This document shows positions 51,292 to 55,286 of a DNA stretch of 55,286 bases, piece after piece; positions within the stretch are counted from its first letter, which is position 1; every line of letters begins with the position of its first letter. The notes under the pieces are model-generated. The model saw only the letters and a program-made list of their open reading frames with translations. It was not told where the DNA came from and ran no database searches. Position numbers and translations under genes: made by a program. This stretch comes from Oscillospiraceae bacterium (lineage in GTDB: Bacteria > Bacillota > Clostridia > Oscillospirales > Ruminococcaceae). The stretch lies in the NCBI GenBank assembly GCA_020024475.1, contig JAHHTS010000007.1:1-55286 (forward strand). Reading direction: 5' to 3'.

Positions 51292-51324
51292 TTTCGGTTG
51301 CAATCATGTAAACTTTCGGTTGCA
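51292..51324. promoter_or_regulatory. Direct repeats, probable operator of the XRE gene
   Basis: TTTCGGTTGCA occurs at 51292-51302 and again at 51314-51324, spaced 22 bp (about two helical turns), 68-100 bp upstream of the minus-strand XRE ATG. Exact repeats at that spacing are typical of an autoregulatory operator read by a helix-turn-helix dimer or tetramer. Confidence 0.6.
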
Positions 51325-51405
51325 CAATAATTTTAGCACAGGTTCACATATAAAAAAAGAAAAGTTCTTATAACTTTTTGCTTTTAATTCAATTTACTAA
51401 TTTTT

Positions 51406-51522
51406 TATTTTTTCTAACGGCGAAGATACCAAAATAGCATTATCATCAGCAAGAATCATTTTTTATTTTGCCATATTTTTAATAAGTTTTTCTAAATTTT
51501 TATTTTTTTGAACACTATACAA
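51406..51522 (-). pseudogene. Possible coding fossil
   Basis: A minus-strand frame reads through 'RHDLYSVQKNKNLEKLIKNM' then, after one internal TAA, 'KMILADDNAILVSSPLEK' to a TAA at 51406-51408, with an upstream open segment to about 51585. It looks like decayed coding sequence because of the charged, helical composition, but no family is recognised and no ribosome site is seen. Confidence 0.3.
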
Positions 51523-51590
51523 ATCATGTCTATTGAAATCGAAATTAAAAAGTTTTATAATTTTTTTATAAAACTTTAACGGAGGTCAAT

Positions 51591-52439
51591 ATGTATAAAA
51601 CATCACTTGTTCTTGAAGGCGGTGGAATGCGTGGAACATACACTGCCGGTGTTCTTGATTTCTTCATGGAAAAAGGCCTTGATTTTTCATCTGTTTATGG
51701 AGTTTCCGCTGGTGCTCTAAATGCTTCTAATTTTGTTTCTAGACAGAACAAACGAGGCGCTCGAGTTTTGATAAATTATCTTGATGACGAAAGATATTCT
51801 GGTAAAAATTATCTTATAAAAACAGGTGATTATTTCAATATTGATTTTGTTTATAACACAATTCCAAACGAGCTTGACCCTTGTGACTATGAAACTTTTA
51901 ACAATAATCCAACAAAATTTTATTCTGTTGTTTCAAATGTTGTTACTGGTAAAGCTGAATATCTTCATGTTTCCAATTTAAAAAGTCAAATTGATATGGT
52001 TAGAGCTTCTGCTAGTCTTCCACTCTTATCAAATATAGTCGAAATAAACGGTGGCAAATATCTAGACGGCGGTATATGTGATAGTATTCCACTACATAAA
52101 AGTATCATTGATGGAAACGAAAAAAATGTTGTTATTCTAACACAACATCGTGGATTTGTTAAAAAACAGTCCCACAATCTTGCTCTTTACAAAGTTACTT
52201 ACAGAAAATATCCAAAATTTGTAGAAGCTGTAGAAATGCGTCACCTTATGTATAATAATGAGTTGAAATATGCATATCAAATGGAAGAAAAAGGAAAAGC
52301 ATTTATAATTCAGCCAAGTAGCCCTGTAAAAATAGGTAGGTTAGAAAAAGATAAATCTAAACTTTGGGAACTTTATGCTCACGGATATAAAGACGCTCAG
52401 ATGAATTATGAAAAATTGATGCAATATCTTGAAAAATAA
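51591..52439 (+). CDS. Patatin-like phospholipase (RssA/YlbK type)
   Basis: The 282-aa protein has the patatin oxyanion motif 'LVLEGGGMRGTYTAGVLDFF', the nucleophile elbow 'YGVSAGALNA' (GxSxG) and the catalytic Asp in 'YLDGGICDSIPLHK'. These are Ser-Asp dyad acyl hydrolases that cleave membrane phospholipids. No signal peptide is seen, so it is cytoplasmic. The ATG follows CGGAGG. A nested hairpin terminator follows the stop. Confidence 0.93.
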   Translation: MYKTSLVLEGGGMRGTYTAGVLDFFMEKGLDFSSVYGVSAGALNASNFVSRQNKRGARVLINYLDDERYSGKNYLIKTGDYFNIDFVYNTIPNELDPCDYETFNNNPTKFYSVVSNVVTGKAEYLHVSNLKSQIDMVRASASLPLLSNIVEINGGKYLDGGICDSIPLHKSIIDGNEKNVVILTQHRGFVKKQSHNLALYKVTYRKYPKFVEAVEMRHLMYNNELKYAYQMEEKGKAFIIQPSSPVKIGRLEKDKSKLWELYAHGYKDAQMNYEKLMQYLEK

Positions 52440-52459
52440 TAAAAAAGGCACTCATATTG

Positions 52460-52514
52460 TACCGACCGCCTAATCGTTAGACTTTTGGTCTAACTTAAGG
52501 GGGTCGGTATTTTT
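52460..52514 (+). terminator. Nested hairpin terminator after the patatin gene
   Basis: Outer arms TACCGACC and GGTCGGTA enclose an inner hairpin GTTAGAC-TTTTG-GTCTAAC, and TTTTTAT follows. It could also be a relic of the IS end. Confidence 0.75.
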
Positions 52515-52529
52515 ATGTCTAAATTTTAC

Positions 52530-53340
52530 TTTTAATTTAAAAGTAATGTTGTTTTGGAATATTTAAATGGCGAAGGTGGTTATCGTCACATTACTAAAAA
52601 TATAATATAGCATCGCATCGTCCTCTTGGAAATGGGCTAAAAATTTTGAGAAGAGTATTAAAGCGTTCACTAAAAATCAAAAATATAATTTCGCATATAA
52701 GCTTAGTATTGTAGAGTTATACTTATTAGATTAAGTTTATTACTATAAGTTATCTATTCAAAAAGTTATAGCAAATCCATCAATTATTACTAACTGAGTT
52801 CAATATTTTCACGCAGTTGTTTCCAACGGTTTAAGCACTCTTAATAAATGTCATAAAAAACTTTAAGTAAATATAAGAAAGATAAAACATCGTAGCTCAA
52901 TAATTAAAATGTATTAGATAAATCAAAAACAGATGCCAGTACAAAATATGTAAAAGAATTACAAGATGAACTTCTTAAGTTAGTAATAGAGAATGCATTT
53001 TTAAAATAACTAAGTAGGCTATATTTACAAGACGAAGCAAAAATGAGAGAATGGTGTAAGTCATTCCAAGTTTCTTAGACAATTAAAATTAAAATACCTT
53101 CTCTCGTACACATGTACACCTAAAGCAACATATATGTACTGATAAAAAAGATTAGACAGAGAAATCCATAATAAAAAGTTTGAAGGAAAAATGCTTAAAG
53201 TTTGAAAAGGCAATAAAATTTACAGATATCGTCCCATACCGAACTTTACAACCAGAGATATGTTGACATTCAAAAGAAGTTTCAAAAGATTATATAGAAA
53301 CTAGATATGCATGTAACATCAATACAGACACAAAATTCTA
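52530..53340 (+). mobile_element. Decayed IS3/IS150-family insertion sequence
   Basis: Plus-strand fragments in shifting frames read as an IS3-type OrfA and the start of OrfB: 'VLEYLNGEGGYRHITK' near 52543, 'SSSWKWAKNFEKSIKAF' then 'YNFAYKLSIVELYLLD' near 52625-52730, 'TDASTKYVKELQDELLKLVI' near 52935-52990, and 'KATYMY' with 'RLDREIHNKKFEGKML' near 53120-53200. Stops and frameshifts interrupt every few tens of codons and the catalytic DDE part is missing. It is a long-dead element, not able to move. Confidence 0.82.
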
Positions 53341-53345
53341 TATGC

Positions 53346-53384
53346 ATAAAATTAGCGAGGCAGCCAACGCTGTCTCGCTAATAA
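53346..53384 (-). terminator. Terminator of thiC
   Basis: ATTAGCGAGGCAGC and GCTGTCTCGCTAAT form a 14-bp stem with one G-T wobble; on the minus strand a T-rich run follows. Confidence 0.85.
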
Positions 53385-53442
53385 AATCTAACTTTAAAGA
53401 GTCATCTCAAGGTTAGTATATTTTATATTATCTTTGTATAAA

Positions 53443-54744
53443 TTAAAGAATATCTATGTATTCACCATTAAGCGCTTTATTCATGCTTCTAACTGCACAG
53501 AATTTGCCACACATTGAGCAGCTTTCTTCGATTTCTGGACTTCTATCATCTCTAATACTTTTTGCTGTTTCTGGGTCAATAGAGCATTCCCATTGTTTTT
53601 CCCAATCAAATGTCCTTCTTGCATCTGCCATTTCATCATCAATATCTCTTGCATGAGGCACATGTTTTGCTATGTCTGCTGCATGAGCCGCAATTCTTGT
53701 TGCAATTATTCCCTGCTTTACATCATCTACATTAGGCAATGCCAAATGTTCAGCTGGAGTAACATAACAAAGGAAAGCAGCACCTGATGATGCAGCTATC
53801 GCACCACCGATAGCAGATGTTATATGATCGTATCCTGGGGCAATATCTGTAACAATAGGTCCAAGTACATAGAAAGGCGCACCCATACATATTGTCTGCT
53901 GAATTTTCATATTTGCTGCAATCTGGTCAATTGGCATATGCCCAGGTCCTTCTACCATAACCTGAACATCTTTTGCCCATGCACGTTTCGTTAGTTCTCC
54001 AAGACGAACAAGCTCTTCTATTTGACAAACATCACTCGCATCAGCAAGACAACCAGGACGACAAGCATCACCAAGTGAAATTGTCACATCATATTCTCTA
54101 CAAATATCAAGAATTTCATCAAAATATTCATAAAATGGGTTTTCGTTACCTGTCATACTCATCCATGCAAATACCAATGAACCACCTCGAGAAACAATAT
54201 TCATTTTTCTCTTATGCTTCTTTATCTGTTCTATTGTTTTTCTTGTAATTCCACAATGAAGTGTTACAAAATCAACGCCGTCTTGTGCATGAAGTCTGAC
54301 AACATCTATGAAATCCTTTGCTGTAAGTGTTGCTAAATCTCTCTGATAATGAATAACGCTGTCATATACCGGCACTGTACCTATCATTGCTGGACATTCG
54401 CTTGTAAGTTTTTGTCTAAATGGCTGTGTATTCCCGTGTGATGATAAATCCATTATAGCCTCAGCACCCATATTTACTGCAGCCATAACTTTTTCCATCT
54501 CAATATTATAATCTTTACAGTCTTTTGATACACCAAGATTTACATTGATTTTTGTTTTCAGCATTGAACCCACCCCATTAGGCTCGATACATTTATGCAG
54601 TTTGTTTGCACAAATTACAACTTGTCCCTTAGCTACCAAATCTCTAATTTCTTCTTCTGTTCTAAATTCTTTTGCTGCTACTTTTTTCATTTCAGGTGTT
54701 ATAATACCTTTTCTTGCAGCTTCCATTTGTGTTGCGTAATTCAT
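53443..54744 (-). CDS. thiC: Phosphomethylpyrimidine synthase
   Basis: The 433-aa radical SAM enzyme converts AIR to HMP-P, the pyrimidine half of thiamine. It has 'CIEPNGVGSMLKTKINVNLG', 'AEAIMDLSSHGNTQPFRQKL'-like segments, 'VEGPGHMPIDQIAANMKIQQ' and the C-terminal cluster motif 'CSMCGKFC' (CxxCxxxxC). It is the shorter bacterial form without the N-terminal extension of E. coli ThiC. ATG 54744 follows AAAGGAG; an in-frame upstream Met at 54792 lies in the riboswitch terminator. Controlled by a TPP riboswitch. Confidence 0.97.
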   Translation of the reverse strand: MNYATQMEAARKGIITPEMKKVAAKEFRTEEEIRDLVAKGQVVICANKLHKCIEPNGVGSMLKTKINVNLGVSKDCKDYNIEMEKVMAAVNMGAEAIMDLSSHGNTQPFRQKLTSECPAMIGTVPVYDSVIHYQRDLATLTAKDFIDVVRLHAQDGVDFVTLHCGITRKTIEQIKKHKRKMNIVSRGGSLVFAWMSMTGNENPFYEYFDEILDICREYDVTISLGDACRPGCLADASDVCQIEELVRLGELTKRAWAKDVQVMVEGPGHMPIDQIAANMKIQQTICMGAPFYVLGPIVTDIAPGYDHITSAIGGAIAASSGAAFLCYVTPAEHLALPNVDDVKQGIIATRIAAHAADIAKHVPHARDIDDEMADARRTFDWEKQWECSIDPETAKSIRDDRSPEIEESCSMCGKFCAVRSMNKALNGEYIDIL

Positions 54745-54772
54745 AATAAATTCTCCTTTAATACCTCGGTTA

Positions 54773-54807
54773 ACAAAAAAGGAAGTTGCCAACTAATGGT
54801 AACTTCC
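54773..54807 (-). terminator. Expression-platform terminator of the TPP riboswitch
   Basis: On the minus strand GGAAGTT pairs with AACTTCC around inner CCA/TGG-type pairs and is followed by TTTTTTG, immediately before the thiC ribosome site. Confidence 0.88.
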
Positions 54808-54822
54808 TATACTTTTAAGTAT

Positions 54823-54913
54823 CTAAGGCTCCCTACGTTGGCATTATCCAAATCAGGTTACGGGTCGAAGGTATTTCCTTCCTCTCAGCCTGTTCCACAA
54901 GCTCCCCTGTTAA
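54823..54913 (-). promoter_or_regulatory. TPP riboswitch (THI box)
   Basis: On the minus strand the order AGGGGAGC, GGCTGAGAGGAA, ACCCGTAACCTGAT, TGGATAATGCCAACGTAGGGA is the full thiamine-pyrophosphate aptamer. With a terminator between it and thiC it should switch thiC off when TPP is high. Confidence 0.97.
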
Positions 54914-54989
54914 CTTTATATATTCATAATATACCTTTTTGAAAATAATTGCAATAATTATAACAAATAAGTTTTGAAAATTTTTATAA

Positions 54990-55018
54990 AAAAAGACACC
55001 CGCTTCTTCGGATGTCAT
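54990..55018 (-). terminator. Terminator of tRNA-Glu(CTC)
   Basis: On the minus strand GACATCCG pairs with CGGGTGTC and TTTTTTT follows. Confidence 0.88.
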
Positions 55019-55093
55019 TGGTGACCCATAGGGGAATCGAACCCCTGTTTTCGCCGTGAGAGGGCGACGTCTTGACCGCTTGACCAATGGGCC
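55019..55093 (-). tRNA. tRNA-Glu (anticodon CTC)
   Basis: On the minus strand acceptor GGCCCAT pairs with ATGGGTC, followed by A and encoded CCA. The anticodon stem TCGCC/GGCGA encloses CTCTCAC, giving anticodon CTC for GAG codons. The T arm 'AGGGGTTCGATTCCCCT' is canonical. Confidence 0.96.
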
Positions 55094-55197
55094 TTAAAAA
55101 GTTATGTACTTATAATATACTTATTTAATGCATTTGTAAATAGAAAAAACAAAATATTTGTACTTATAACAAAAATATTTGATAAAGTATTCATTAA

Positions 55198-55229
55198 AAA
55201 AATAAAGGTCACAATCCTGTGACCTTTAT
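55198..55229 (-). terminator. Terminator of the partial tRNA-Glu(TTC)
   Basis: AAAGGTCAC and GTGACCTTT pair around AATCCT, with T-rich sequence on the minus-strand 3' side. Confidence 0.88.
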
Positions 55230-55231
55230 TT

Positions 55232-55286
55232 TGGTGACCCGTACGAGAATCGAACTCGTGATACCGCCGTGAAAGGGCGGTGTCTT
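55232..55286 (-). tRNA. tRNA-Glu (anticodon TTC), 5' end cut by the window edge
   Basis: On the minus strand the 3' part shows CCGCC-CTTTCAC-GGCGG as anticodon arm (anticodon TTC for GAA/GAG), T arm 'CGAGTTCGATTCTCG' and ACGGGTC-A-CCA acceptor end. The D arm and 5' acceptor lie beyond the window. With the tRNA-Glu(CTC) it forms a pair of Glu isoacceptors. Confidence 0.95.

Noticed and set aside
1..55286. CRISPR arrays or prophage genes
   Set aside because: No regularly spaced direct repeats and no integrase, capsid, terminase or portal-like proteins are visible.

Overview
The window is AT-rich chromosomal DNA from a low-GC, anaerobic, endospore-forming member of the Clostridia (Bacillota). 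Sporulation genes are scattered through it: spoIIP, spoVT, spoVAC-spoVAD-spoVAE and a SpoIIQ-type LytM protein. Anaerobe oxidative-stress genes are also present: a PerR-like Fur protein next to rubrerythrin, and a desulfoferrodoxin. Nearly every gene has a strong GGAGG-type ribosome site, and most gene ends carry a hairpin plus T-run terminator. I cannot name a genus from the sequence alone. No phage, plasmid or CRISPR locus is visible. The only mobile DNA is a decayed IS3-type remnant near 52.5-53.3 kb.

Layout. 0-6 kb: a galactokinase-fold protein with eroded catalytic motifs, a threonine aldolase, and an AraC regulator divergent from a secreted flavin reductase. 6-11.4 kb: an NCS2 purine permease behind a purine-riboswitch-like leader that lacks the P2 arm, then rpsT, spoIIP, perR-rubrerythrin, spoVT and tRNA-Arg(ACG). 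11.9-20.4 kb: an anion transporter with an M24 peptidase, a GNAT acetyltransferase, the spoVAC-D-E operon, a P-type ATPase behind a yybP-ykoY (Mn2+) riboswitch, and a small membrane protein. 20.4-29.8 kb: folA, glpK, a pseudogene and a small hypothetical, desulfoferrodoxin, a DMT permease, an Rrf2 regulator, an AlaX-type editing protein with a HIRAN-like partner, then GNAT, pentapeptide-repeat and DUF3267 genes. 29.9-38.5 kb: a LicA/choline-kinase-like protein, a lipoprotein with an internal duplication, galE plus a nucleotidyltransferase, an ABC importer divergent from a helical protein across a 28-bp palindrome, and an Mrp-type ATPase. 38.6-46.2 kb: a YhbD-like regulator, an SGNH hydrolase-trmB pair, galM, a small membrane ORF, and an overlapping lrp-aminotransferase-DUF362-ispE operon. 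46.3-55.3 kb: NadE with a ruined glutaminase domain, two membrane-anchored XRE regulators flanking spoIIQ, a patatin phospholipase, the IS remnant, TPP-riboswitch-controlled thiC, and two tRNA-Glu genes.

Working together: SpoIIP and SpoIIQ act in engulfment, SpoVT tunes forespore transcription, and SpoVAC/D/E move dipicolinate. PerR, rubrerythrin and desulfoferrodoxin detoxify peroxide and superoxide. galE, the nucleotidyltransferase and galM are sugar-nucleotide/galactose genes, but the only galactokinase relative here looks catalytically dead and no galT is present. Three metabolite-responsive leaders are visible: Mn2+, TPP, and an aberrant purine element.

The signals most worth following are the P2-less purine riboswitch-like leader, the two lineages of decayed enzyme domain (galactokinase-like and the NadE glutaminase), the M24 peptidase with altered active-site residues, and several unassigned palindromic operators.
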